A model generated the notes under the pieces. It made no database searches and had not been told where the DNA came from. It was given only the letters and a program-made list of their open reading frames with translations. The translations under genes were made by a program, and so were the position numbers. From contig CAJUMR010000001.1 of assembly GCA_910587475.1 (NCBI GenBank), positions 1-64,000 of the forward strand: 64,000 bases of DNA. Reading direction: 5' to 3'. The DNA is from an uncultured Muribaculaceae bacterium (GTDB lineage Bacteria > Bacteroidota > Bacteroidia > Bacteroidales > Muribaculaceae). Of the stretch, positions 41,040 to 49,473 are shown in pieces (the first letter of the stretch is position 1; every line of letters starts with the position of its first letter).

Positions 41040-42740
41040 TTATTCAGTCGATATGTTATTCGATTTTGCATTTTTGAAGTCGATTTGCCTAAATCCGGCT
41101 TTATCAAGAGAGACGGCTTCATTGTAGTCGTTGAGATAGTGGCGTGGACTTTCTGAATAATCAAATGACGAGAGGTTGGCACTCGGATCGACGCGCGAGG
41201 ATGACACACCGGCAATTGAAAGCATGGTCGGGAATACGGAGCGAGTCGACGATACATTTTTATTGGTATTTGAAACAATTGCGGCGTACTCGTCAGGAAA
41301 CATATGACGATAGGCTTCTGACATCCATATCAATAATGGCACATGAATTTGGGTAAATGTCGTCGTTGGCGATGCGTGGAGGAAGCGTTTGCGAGAGTCA
41401 TCGAATATATCCTCGCCGTGATCTGAAGTATAAACCAAAGCTGCAGGGATGTCCATTGAGTCGGCAATTGAGATTATGCTGTCGAGCAGAGCATCGGTAA
41501 ACAGAATTGTGTTGTCGTAGGCATTGATCAGTTCAGCGCGGTTCAACGATGATGCTTCTGTAGAGTTATCGGGTGTAAAGCGGCGGTAATTGTTATTGTA
41601 GCGTTCGTGATAGTTGAAATGCGATCCGTAGCAATGCATTACGATAAAAATTTTGTTGCTGTCGGCCTCATCGATAAATTTGCGAAATTTCGGAAGCAAT
41701 TGATCGTCGAGGGCGTCGGGCACGGAGTCTTTGATAAATTCGGTAGTTTGTGCTTGATTGGCAAAGAAGTCTATGAATGAATGGTTGCGTTGTTGATTGG
41801 ATAGAAACGCAGTGGTAAATCCAGCTTCATTGAATGCCTCGCAAATTCCTTTGCTGCAATAGATAGAGTCCCCGAAAGTTTCGGCAGTCAGTGGTGACAG
41901 AATCATCGGTACGCTTTTGTGGGTGGTATTGCTTTCCGATAACGTCTTGGGATAGGCCGCCAGACCTTCTCGAACAGAAAGTTTAGGGTTGGTTTCACGT
42001 CCGTAGCCGAACAATTGCCAGTTGTCGGCGCGCGATGTCTCTCCGACTACGAGCACATACAATTCTTTGCCTGTTTGATCGTGGGTTGCTTTTGCCGCAA
42101 AAGTGTAGGCAGCTGATGTCTTGTCGTAATTGGCAGTGGCAACGGAGCGGTCGACCGCTTCAAACATGTTGGCGATTACATTTACCGGGAATATGCTGCG
42201 CTTGATTGAAAAATTATCTATGTTGAAATAGCAAATGGTCAAGCATATTAGTCCGACAGCCGTAAGTATGCCGCCCGTGGGAAGCATTTTTCGACGGAAG
42301 TCGGGGTTGCAACGCTGTTTGCCTATTATCTGTATGATGGCTAAAACTATCGGAGGAAGATAGATGATCACGACTATGACAATGGCGATTATCAGGTTGC
42401 CAAGTAATTCGGATACTTCCTTGACATTGGTTGTCGCAACATTGAGAAACATGTCAATCGCAATGATAGATTCGCCGTAGAGGTGTAAAAGTACAATCTG
42501 GAATGCCGCCAATATAATCAGGGGCAAAGCGAAGATTACGGTGCGTCCGACAGCGGTCGACAACGACATCAGAAGATAGTAAATGCCGAGAGGCAAAACT
42601 AAGTCGGTGACCTTTGAAATGAGAGGATCCCGTTCGGTAAATGCCAGAGCTATATTGGGCAGTAGCAATAGTAGCGGAAATATCCATGCAAGCACAGCAG
42701 GGGTAAGCCGGCAGTGTGCAAAATGTTTAGAAAGCTTCAT
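41040..42740 (-). CDS. Phosphoethanolamine transferase-type sulfatase-fold membrane protein (EptA-like)
   Basis: 566 residues: several N-terminal membrane segments (about 1-190), then a periplasmic alkaline-phosphatase-fold domain. The catalytic Thr and metal site are in VLVVGETSRADNWQLFGYG, with later YTSDHGEDIFDD and HASPTTTFTQIHVPLL. This is the architecture of EptA/CptA-type enzymes that add phosphoethanolamine to lipid A or core sugars. Its ATG overlaps the end of the upstream Omp85-like gene by 14 bp. With the nearby PAP2 phosphatase and LtaS-like protein it suggests envelope lipid modification and polymyxin tolerance; the exact acceptor is not shown. Confidence 0.88.
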   Translation of the reverse strand: MKLSKHFAHCRLTPAVLAWIFPLLLLLPNIALAFTERDPLISKVTDLVLPLGIYYLLMSLSTAVGRTVIFALPLIILAAFQIVLLHLYGESIIAIDMFLNVATTNVKEVSELLGNLIIAIVIVVIIYLPPIVLAIIQIIGKQRCNPDFRRKMLPTGGILTAVGLICLTICYFNIDNFSIKRSIFPVNVIANMFEAVDRSVATANYDKTSAAYTFAAKATHDQTGKELYVLVVGETSRADNWQLFGYGRETNPKLSVREGLAAYPKTLSESNTTHKSVPMILSPLTAETFGDSIYCSKGICEAFNEAGFTTAFLSNQQRNHSFIDFFANQAQTTEFIKDSVPDALDDQLLPKFRKFIDEADSNKIFIVMHCYGSHFNYHERYNNNYRRFTPDNSTEASSLNRAELINAYDNTILFTDALLDSIISIADSMDIPAALVYTSDHGEDIFDDSRKRFLHASPTTTFTQIHVPLLIWMSEAYRHMFPDEYAAIVSNTNKNVSSTRSVFPTMLSIAGVSSSRVDPSANLSSFDYSESPRHYLNDYNEAVSLDKAGFRQIDFKNAKSNNISTE

Positions 42741-43884
42741 TTATACTGAAAATAAATCCGGTCTGACCCCGTCCGAAACCGAGATCAAGCCTTACATTGA
42801 TAAAATGTTTGAATTCCCATCTGTATCCGATGCCATAGTTGGGCAGGATGTGGCGCAGTCGCATGGATGAAAAATCGGGAAATACCGAGCCGGCTCCAAG
42901 CCATGCGACGATGCCATTGCGTCGCCATATGTGCTGGCGGAGTTCGATGCATGCGTCAATCTCGCTTTTGTCACGGAAGCGTCCTTCATAGTAACCGCGC
43001 ATGTTATAGCTACCTCCGAGAGTTGACATCAGCCCCCACGGCGTGTCGCCGTAAGTGAACCGTGCATGGACATTTGCTGCCAATATGGCGTCTTTCCATA
43101 GCGGATGGAACGTCGAAGCTGTTAGTTCGGTGAGTGAAAATGCATATTTATTTGCGATAAAACGCGGATTGAAACGTTGATCGATACGGACATATGTTCC
43201 ATGAGTAGAGCACGTGATGTTGTCGCGGGTGTCATATTGAATCGTAAAGCCGACTCCGACATTGAATGTCCTGTCGGGTTGTCCGTCCCAAAGCCAAGGT
43301 TTCTCATAATCCCGGCCATTGACGTAGTCAAAAGTCACAATTGGTCCGGCATATACATTCGGTATCGTGCGCCATACAAATTCGGATCGTACCTGTGACA
43401 TCAGATATTTGTATTTTGATTCGTTGTCGTTGTTGATCCCACAATGGTAGCCGATGCCCCAGAATTTTGAATTGATCGAGGCAAAATTCACGTCATAAGA
43501 CCATCGGCGTCTGTCTCCGGGATAGAAATGAGTGCCGCGCACACCGAGCTTGAAGCACAAGGAAGTGGTGGCGTCAAGGTAGATTGACACGTTGGAGGGT
43601 TGGGTGATTGTGTCCGATTTGTCTTGTCGGTACACTCCCGCAGCCACGGCCCCGATGCCGAACTGGGTTTCAGAGGAATAGTGTGGCCCTCCTATGAAAC
43701 TGATGTCAAAGTCTTTTTGAGGCTTGTCTTTGTTTGATTGACCGAAATAGTCGATTACTTTCTGAAATACATTTTTATGACTTGTCGCGAGAGAGTCTGC
43801 GACAGAAGTGTCTTCGGTCTGAGAAGCAAAGAGCGGAAATGACGCAATAATGGCGATGAATGATATGTTGAAACGCTTTCTCAT
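42727..43884 (-). CDS. Omp85/BamA-superfamily outer membrane beta-barrel protein
   Basis: 385 residues with signal peptide (ISFIAIIASFPLFASQ). A short N-terminal region is followed by a barrel with alternating strands. The conserved GGSYNMRGYYEGRFRDK loop resembles the VRGY/F loop motif of BamA/TamA barrels, and YGIGYRWEFKHFINVRLDLG near the end matches the final strands. No POTRA repeats are obvious, so this is a barrel-only member (surface antigen D15-like). It is coupled to the phosphoethanolamine transferase gene; its role may be in exporting or positioning modified lipids, which is inference. Confidence 0.82.
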   Translation of the reverse strand: MRKRFNISFIAIIASFPLFASQTEDTSVADSLATSHKNVFQKVIDYFGQSNKDKPQKDFDISFIGGPHYSSETQFGIGAVAAGVYRQDKSDTITQPSNVSIYLDATTSLCFKLGVRGTHFYPGDRRRWSYDVNFASINSKFWGIGYHCGINNDNESKYKYLMSQVRSEFVWRTIPNVYAGPIVTFDYVNGRDYEKPWLWDGQPDRTFNVGVGFTIQYDTRDNITCSTHGTYVRIDQRFNPRFIANKYAFSLTELTASTFHPLWKDAILAANVHARFTYGDTPWGLMSTLGGSYNMRGYYEGRFRDKSEIDACIELRQHIWRRNGIVAWLGAGSVFPDFSSMRLRHILPNYGIGYRWEFKHFINVRLDLGFGRGQTGFIFSINEAF

Positions 43885-43947
43885 TTATAAATAGTCTTTG
43901 TTTTACAACAATCGAGACTTAAAGGCTGTTTGGTTTAAATTCTGATA

Positions 43948-43963
43948 CTTGACGAAAATCAAG
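43948..43963. promoter_or_regulatory. Crp/FNR-like palindrome in the barrel gene leader
   Basis: CTTGACGAAAATCAAG: two 6-nt half-sites with one mismatch around GAAA, similar to TTGAT-N4-ATCAA. It lies 64 bp before the ATG, downstream of the predicted start of transcription. Confidence 0.3.
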
Positions 43964-43999
43964 AAAATAATCCTTAAACAGTCGATTAAATAGAGATAG

Positions 44000-44030
44000 C
44001 AAATTTAGACAGTTTGCAGAGTTTATGCAA
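44000..44030 (-). promoter_or_regulatory. Promoter of the Omp85-like / PEtN transferase operon
   Basis: On minus, TTG (44028-44030), a 20-nt spacer, TAAATTTG (44000-44007). The -33 element lies inside the 3' end of the PAP2 gene. Confidence 0.55.
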
Positions 44031-44733
44031 TTGTTTTGGCCGTTGAGACCAATATAATGGCCAAAATGGTGATAGCTCCTATGATTTCCATCGCGTTATA
44101 ATGCTTTGAATCTATGAAGGCAGGGGCCGACACAAGCACCGGACGCGATTGCTTCAATGTTCCGTTGGCCGACAGTCTGTCGTAAGATATGACTGCAAGT
44201 TTACAGCAAAGATAACCGATCAGACATCCTATTATACCGCCTATGATAAGATCGCCGGGATAATGGACGCCAAGATATATGCGGGAATACGAATTGACGA
44301 CAGCCCAGCCGATAATGAATATGGTGAAACTGCGTTTTTTCAACATGGTTGCTGCAAAAATAGCAAGAGCGAACGAATTGGCTGCATGACAAGACGGAAA
44401 ACCATAGGCTCCGCCTCTGTAGCCATTGACTATATGGGTGAATTCTGACAGAGGATTGGCAAGATTGGACGGTCTCAGGCGTTGACACACAGGCCGGATA
44501 ACCGACGAACATACCTGGTCGGCCAATACTATCGATAATGTGATGCCGAGTAACAGGAGCAATACTTTTGCGGTCGGATAGCGTTTGAGCATCACGAAAA
44601 GGAGTGCAGCATACATCGGTATCCATATGAAGCGTCCTGAGTAAAGCGACATGAAAGAGTCGAAAAACGAATTGTGCGAGGAGTTGAAAAACAGGAATAC
44701 CTCTGAATCGATGTTCTGTATGAAATCTATCAT
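44023..44733 (-). CDS. PAP2-family phosphatase (possible lipid A or undecaprenyl-PP phosphatase)
   Basis: A 236-residue membrane protein with about six helices. The three acid-phosphatase motifs are present: CQRLRPSN, YGFPSCHAANS and SRIYLGVHYPGDLIIGG. Family members in this location include LpxE/LpxF lipid A phosphatases and undecaprenyl diphosphate phosphatases. Adjacency to two alkaline-phosphatase-fold transferases favours lipid A dephosphorylation, but this is inference. It starts 6 bp after the LtaS-like gene. Confidence 0.87.
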   Translation of the reverse strand: MIDFIQNIDSEVFLFFNSSHNSFFDSFMSLYSGRFIWIPMYAALLFVMLKRYPTAKVLLLLLGITLSIVLADQVCSSVIRPVCQRLRPSNLANPLSEFTHIVNGYRGGAYGFPSCHAANSFALAIFAATMLKKRSFTIFIIGWAVVNSYSRIYLGVHYPGDLIIGGIIGCLIGYLCCKLAVISYDRLSANGTLKQSRPVLVSAPAFIDSKHYNAMEIIGAITILAIILVSTAKTIA

Positions 44734-44739
44734 GATGCT

Positions 44740-46587
44740 TTAAAGTTCAGAAAGGGAGTTGTAGATTGATTGTAGGATAGCTTTGCATCTTTCGGTTGCC
44801 GATTCGGGATCAGTACCTTGATATATAAGAAGCTTGTCGGCGTCAAGATTGATGGCGACAGAGTCGCTGTCGGTGACGAACGCAGCCATTCCCGGTTCAG
44901 AGAAAAATGCATAATGATGTCGAGAGGGATCGAATAAATTACGGCTGTATTTGAAATGAGAAGCGTCGATACCGAGCGCTGACAGCAATGTGGCGGCGAT
45001 CGCCGTCTGATCGCCAACGGTGGTCACGATGCCTGGTGTCCGGTTTAAAGCTCCGCCTGTCATGACAAGCGGCACATGATGTCGGTCGAGGGGATTGTCG
45101 ATGTTTTCAGGGTATACGCCATAGTGATCAGGAGTGATGATCACTATAGATCTCGACCAAAGATCAGGCGAGGAGTAGAGACTGTCGATAAAGGCTGTTG
45201 CCGCATGGTCGGCGTAGGCAAAAGCATTTTTTCTGTCGCTGTCGGCAAAACGAGGATCGGCAAACGGCACTTCAAATGGTTCGTGGCTACTTGAGGTCTG
45301 GATTACCCGTAGAATGGGATGTTCGGAGGCCGAATCGGCAACAACATCAGTCCAGGCTTTATCAAACACAACGTGATCGTGAGCACCCCATTTGCTGGTG
45401 CGCATGTTGATCGGGAAATCTTTATCAGAGATTATATTTTCGAAACCCGAGCTTACAAGGTAGGCGAGCATGTTGGTGAAATTGGCATCACCGCCGTAGT
45501 AGTACGACATTTTATAACCGGCATTATCGCGCATTGTGCGGGGCAATGATTCGACATTCTCGATTTTTTTTGCAAATTTCATCAGGCTTGTCGTTGGTTG
45601 AGCCGGGAAGCCACTCAGAATTGCAGGTATAGCTCTGTCGGTGCGTGCCCCCGACGCATAGAAGTTAGAGAATAGCAGCCCGTGCTGAGCTAACGAATCA
45701 AGACCGGTGGCGATTGGTTCGCCACCAAGCGAGGGCATGAGATGAGCAGAGAAGCTTTCGAGGATAATGATGTAGACATCAGGATGCTCGATCTTGAAAA
45801 GAGGTGGAATTGAATCATTTTGCCGGCAACCTGACGAGGCCGACAGTTCGGTAAATATAAGATCGGCTTTTTCGTTGTCGAAGTATCGGAATTGTGATGA
45901 AAAATCGCTTTGATGTGTGGCTGAATACATGAGGCTGAACAGCGGATTGATAGCGGCATGGTTAAGCCTCTGGTTCTGGCTGAAATACGAGCGGCTGAGA
46001 TTCATGGTCGAAACCGTCAGGCTGCCGCGTATCGGGATGAATAAAGCTGCAGTGAGGACGAGCGATGCGATGGTTGAAGAAATCGGAGTAGGGCTGTTGG
46101 GCGCGATTCTGTCGGCGGTCCGCGAAATCAAAGCGTAGATGGCGATGGCAAACATAATGCACGCTGCGAAGCCGAGTACTGCAGTCCATGCGCTGACGCT
46201 TGCCAGGGCTGACGATGGAGCGCTGAAGAAATAGAAAAACGGAGTGGTGTCGAGCCGGAAATTCCAATAACCGTACAAAGCCATGTCTGTTACCGTGACA
46301 ACAGAGATGATTGCCGCGGTCAAGGATATATAGATGCGGTTAGCAATTTTGAACCATCGACCTTTGACTGAAATACCGATGGCGGTAATCAATGCCGGGA
46401 TCAATGTCAGATAGCCGGCCATAGAGCAATCCATTGGCAGTCCATGCCATATGACCCTGAACCAATCAGCCAATGATATTTCGCCCATGGCTGAATGATA
46501 GACCGCCATGAACGCCGGCTTCAATATAATGAAAATAAGGAGATATATGCCGAAAAAGGCTGCGATGCGAGCTATAGGCTTTAACAT
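44740..46587 (-). CDS. LTA synthase family sulfatase-fold membrane protein
   Basis: 615 residues: about five N-terminal membrane helices, then a large periplasmic domain of the sulfatase/LtaS type. The metal and catalytic region is in VYIIILESFSAHLMP and FYASGARTDRAIPAILSGFP (putative catalytic Thr); ITPDHYGVYPENID carries a further metal site. Gram-negative relatives transfer phosphoglycerol or phosphoethanolamine groups to glycans or lipids. It is the first gene of the LtaS-like/PAP2 pair, on minus, upstream of the Omp85-like/EptA-like pair. Acceptor unknown. Confidence 0.88.
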   Translation of the reverse strand: MLKPIARIAAFFGIYLLIFIILKPAFMAVYHSAMGEISLADWFRVIWHGLPMDCSMAGYLTLIPALITAIGISVKGRWFKIANRIYISLTAAIISVVTVTDMALYGYWNFRLDTTPFFYFFSAPSSALASVSAWTAVLGFAACIMFAIAIYALISRTADRIAPNSPTPISSTIASLVLTAALFIPIRGSLTVSTMNLSRSYFSQNQRLNHAAINPLFSLMYSATHQSDFSSQFRYFDNEKADLIFTELSASSGCRQNDSIPPLFKIEHPDVYIIILESFSAHLMPSLGGEPIATGLDSLAQHGLLFSNFYASGARTDRAIPAILSGFPAQPTTSLMKFAKKIENVESLPRTMRDNAGYKMSYYYGGDANFTNMLAYLVSSGFENIISDKDFPINMRTSKWGAHDHVVFDKAWTDVVADSASEHPILRVIQTSSSHEPFEVPFADPRFADSDRKNAFAYADHAATAFIDSLYSSPDLWSRSIVIITPDHYGVYPENIDNPLDRHHVPLVMTGGALNRTPGIVTTVGDQTAIAATLLSALGIDASHFKYSRNLFDPSRHHYAFFSEPGMAAFVTDSDSVAINLDADKLLIYQGTDPESATERCKAILQSIYNSLSEL

Positions 46588-46614
46588 ATTTGCTTTATGA
46601 ATGTGTTAATGCCA

Positions 46615-46622
46615 CAAAAGTA
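46615..46622 (-). promoter_or_regulatory. -7 element of the LtaS-like gene
   Basis: TACTTTTG on minus, 28 bp before the ATG; no clear -33 TTTG. Confidence 0.4.
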
Positions 46623-46637
46623 CGCAAAAAAACGGGA

Positions 46638-46673
46638 TGTTTCAGAATTCTGTTGAAAAAGAATTCTGAAACA
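46638..46673 (-). terminator. Terminator of the dCMP deaminase-S41-cyclo-ligase operon
   Basis: A 13-bp perfect stem TGTTTCAGAATTC / GAATTCTGAAACA with a 10-nt loop; on minus CCCG and a T7 run follow. It is 14 bp after the 5-formyl-THF cyclo-ligase stop. Confidence 0.75.
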
Positions 46674-46686
46674 CTATATCATATGC

Positions 46687-47250
46687 TCAGTCTCTGAATT
46701 TTCGGCGTGAAGTGCGGAGTATGCCGCTTTCTGTGATGACATAGTCAACTGCTACATCGTGTGGATCAGCTTCGATGTCGTCAACAAGTTGGAAATCGTA
46801 TGCGACTCCGATTTTTATAGCATGTGTGTTATTGAGAAGTCGGTCGTAGTAACCTTTGCCTCGTCCGACTCGGTTGCCTTTGCGGTCATATGCTACTGCC
46901 GGAACAACTACCATGTCTATCTGAGCCATGTCAGTTGTGTCGTCGCCGTCGGGTTCTTCTATGTTGAAGGCCCCAAGGTGGAGCCTTGATTTGGCATATG
47001 GCAGGATCTCCAGATTGAGACCATTCACTCTCGGGAGAAAGAAGTGTTTGCGCGAATGCCATTTGTCGATGAATGCGATTGTCGACAATTCATCAGGCAG
47101 AGAATGATAGAGCAGAATGTTTTCTGACATCATGAACGCAGCGGTGCGCTCAAGCAGATTGAACACTGCATCAGCCGCAGATGTACGTTCCACGTCGTTC
47201 AACAGGCTTTTGCGGGTGCGTATTTTTAGACGAATGTCTTCTTTATTCAT
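46687..47250 (-). CDS. 5-formyltetrahydrofolate cyclo-ligase
   Basis: A 187-residue cytoplasmic enzyme converting 5-formyl-THF to methenyl-THF with ATP. Motifs: KIRTRKSLL at the N-terminus, LLYHSLPDELST, KHFFLPRV, and the signature GRGKGYYDRLL. The length is typical. The ATG at 47250 overlaps the end of the S41 protease gene by 8 bp; a longer frame lies inside that gene. It is the last gene of a three-gene run and is followed by a terminator. Confidence 0.93.
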   Translation of the reverse strand: MNKEDIRLKIRTRKSLLNDVERTSAADAVFNLLERTAAFMMSENILLYHSLPDELSTIAFIDKWHSRKHFFLPRVNGLNLEILPYAKSRLHLGAFNIEEPDGDDTTDMAQIDMVVVPAVAYDRKGNRVGRGKGYYDRLLNNTHAIKIGVAYDFQLVDDIEADPHDVAVDYVITESGILRTSRRKFRD

Positions 47251-48910
47251 TGTTGTCGGTTGTTGCTTCAGATTCGTTAGTCTTAAGCCTTTCATAGCGC
47301 ACCGGAACCGCAGCTTCGCCTTCGGCGAGTAGCTTGAGAGCCTGCGAAATTACATTGTCTCGCGAATTGTACACCTCATAAGAAGCGCTGAAGCCGAGTG
47401 TGTCGCGGGCGATGAGGGCTTTCAGATAGTTAACAATCAAGCTCGACGAAATGTTGATGTAGTGCCAGCGCGCAGGGACTCCTTTCTGTGCTGCATAAGA
47501 CACAAACGATTGAAGCAGTGTGGCATCTGACGGTAGCATTTTCATAAGTTCATCGACCGTCTTGGCCTTGGCAAATTCCTCGCGGTTGAGGTCGGAAAGT
47601 TCGTAAGCATATTTCTGCAACAATCCGGCGTTCGAGACATTCACATAATAAGATGAATAGCCCGTAGTGTCAGACGGCACGAACACGTCAGGCATTATGC
47701 CTCCGCTTCCGTAGACTGTGCGACCGTTGAGCGTTTTGTAGATATCGCTGGTATTAAGATATATGCTGTCGGCGTTGAATATTTCACCTCGGTTGTAGCG
47801 TTCGATGATTTCTTCGTCATATTCATCGGTTTTACCGCGCTGGAAGTTCTTCTGGATGCATCGGCCCGACGGAGTGTAATAGCGTTGAACTGTAAGTCTG
47901 ACCTCACTTGAATCCGGCAACAGTATCGGGCGTTGCACAAGTCCTTTGCCGAAAGTGCGTCGTCCGACGATAAGACCACGGTCATTGTCTTGGATCGCGC
48001 CTGAGAATATTTCGCTTGAGCTGGCCGTGAATTCGTCGACAAGCACAACGAGAGGAATATCGGTAAACGCACCCGTTCCGTCGCTGAGGACTGTTGAATT
48101 GTCGGCTGTATCGCGACCTTTGGTCATGACAATTTTGCTATAGGCGGGCAAAAATTCGTTGGCCATCAGTATGGCGGGTTCCATGTAGCCGCCACCATTT
48201 CCTCGTAAGTCGATTATCAGGCTTTCAGCCCCGAGATATTTCAACTTGCTGATTGCCTGAAGGAATTCGCCATAAGTTGTTCGGGAGAAGCGGTTGACTT
48301 TGACATATCCGGTTGTCGGATCTATCATATATGACGCATCAACCGATGTGACAGGGATGTCGCCGCGGACAATGTTGAATGTCAGCGGTTTCGCAGCATT
48401 GTTGCGTTTGACTTTGATTGATACTTCGGTGCCTTTTTCGCCGCGTAGCATCGATCTTACATCTTCGTCTGAAATATGGCGCTTTATGATGTCGACGGTA
48501 TCGACAGCAATGATGCGGTCTCCGGCGAGTACTCCGACTTTTTCAGACGGTCCTCCGGGAATCACTTCCACAACACAGATAGTGTCGTTCATTACTTGAA
48601 ACTGTATGCCGATACCGCCGAAGCTGCCTTCAAGCTCGCTGTTGACTTTTTCGAGGTCTGCAGCCGGGATATATGAAGAGTGGGGGTCGAGACCCTTCAT
48701 CAACGACGGGATCTGTGTCTCGAGCAGACTGTCGAGGTCGATTTCATCGACATAGTCATTTTCGATTATATCATATAGGCGGTTGAGTTTTTCTTGAAAG
48801 GGACTGCGCTTATGGCCTCCGGCTATAGCAAAGCCAAGCCACATACCGGCGATAAGAAGCACTGCTCCAATAAGTGGAAGCCACTTTGTAAGTTTTGTGT
48901 TATTGCTCAT
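47243..48910 (-). CDS. S41-family C-terminal processing peptidase (CtpA-like)
   Basis: 555 residues with a single N-terminal membrane anchor (LIGAVLLIAGMWLGFAIAGG). A PDZ domain spans about 80-170 (VVEVIPGGPSEKVGVLAGDR). The protease domain has the catalytic Ser in EFTASSSEIFSGAIQDNDRG and the Lys in GRRTFGKGLVQ. It processes or degrades periplasmic proteins at their C-termini. It lies between dCMP deaminase and 5-formyl-THF cyclo-ligase, a common Bacteroidetes order. The start is ATG at 48910; the TTG two codons earlier is unlikely. Confidence 0.94.
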   Translation of the reverse strand: MSNNTKLTKWLPLIGAVLLIAGMWLGFAIAGGHKRSPFQEKLNRLYDIIENDYVDEIDLDSLLETQIPSLMKGLDPHSSYIPAADLEKVNSELEGSFGGIGIQFQVMNDTICVVEVIPGGPSEKVGVLAGDRIIAVDTVDIIKRHISDEDVRSMLRGEKGTEVSIKVKRNNAAKPLTFNIVRGDIPVTSVDASYMIDPTTGYVKVNRFSRTTYGEFLQAISKLKYLGAESLIIDLRGNGGGYMEPAILMANEFLPAYSKIVMTKGRDTADNSTVLSDGTGAFTDIPLVVLVDEFTASSSEIFSGAIQDNDRGLIVGRRTFGKGLVQRPILLPDSSEVRLTVQRYYTPSGRCIQKNFQRGKTDEYDEEIIERYNRGEIFNADSIYLNTSDIYKTLNGRTVYGSGGIMPDVFVPSDTTGYSSYYVNVSNAGLLQKYAYELSDLNREEFAKAKTVDELMKMLPSDATLLQSFVSYAAQKGVPARWHYINISSSLIVNYLKALIARDTLGFSASYEVYNSRDNVISQALKLLAEGEAAVPVRYERLKTNESEATTDNNE

Positions 48911-48934
48911 AGACAAAGATGATTTGAGACCGAA

Positions 48935-49372
48935 TTATTCAGTGTCGGCTATATGCACACATTCTACTCCTGCTCTGGCAAGCAGGTCTATGCCGTCACA
49001 AATTCTGTAAAGTTCGTGGTAAACGACTCTTTTTATGCCTGCCTGTATGATCAGTTTGGCACATTCCATGCATGGCGATGCCGTGACGTATAGGGTGGCT
49101 TTATCGCTCGAATTGTTGCTTCGGGCCACTTTTGTAATGGCATTGGCTTCTGCATGAAGGACATACGGTTTTGTTTGACCCGATTCGTCTTCGCAAACGT
49201 TTTCAAACCCTGCCGGCGTTCCATTATAGCCGTCAGATATTATCATCTGGTCTTTAACTATGATTGCACCGACTTTGCGTCGTTCACAATATGAGTTCTC
49301 GGCCCAGATGGCAGCCATGCGAAGATATCTTTTATCAAGAATTTCTTGTTTTTCGTTAACTTGATTCATCAT
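48935..49372 (-). CDS. dCMP deaminase family protein
   Basis: A 145-residue zinc deaminase. The active site HAEANAI and PCMECAKLI give the His, Glu and two Cys ligands. KVGAIIVKDQMIISDGYNGTP is typical of dCMP deaminase/ComEB proteins, which convert dCMP to dUMP for dTTP synthesis. Two adjacent ATGs (49372, 49369) could serve as the start. First gene of an operon with the S41 protease and folate enzyme. Confidence 0.92.
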   Translation of the reverse strand: MMNQVNEKQEILDKRYLRMAAIWAENSYCERRKVGAIIVKDQMIISDGYNGTPAGFENVCEDESGQTKPYVLHAEANAITKVARSNNSSDKATLYVTASPCMECAKLIIQAGIKRVVYHELYRICDGIDLLARAGVECVHIADTE

Positions 49373-49391
49373 TGACAAGGTGATTATCAAG

Positions 49392-49423
49392 CAAAGATAA
49401 CACTTTTTTGAATAGCAAGCAAA
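49392..49423 (-). promoter_or_regulatory. Promoter of the dCMP deaminase operon
   Basis: On minus, TTTG (49420-49423), a 20-nt spacer, TATCTTTG (49392-49399); start codon 20 bp downstream. Confidence 0.7.
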
Positions 49424-49473
49424 TTCAAGTTATAAGCTGTCACTTTTTTTGTGCCATAAGAGGAGCAAGTCTT

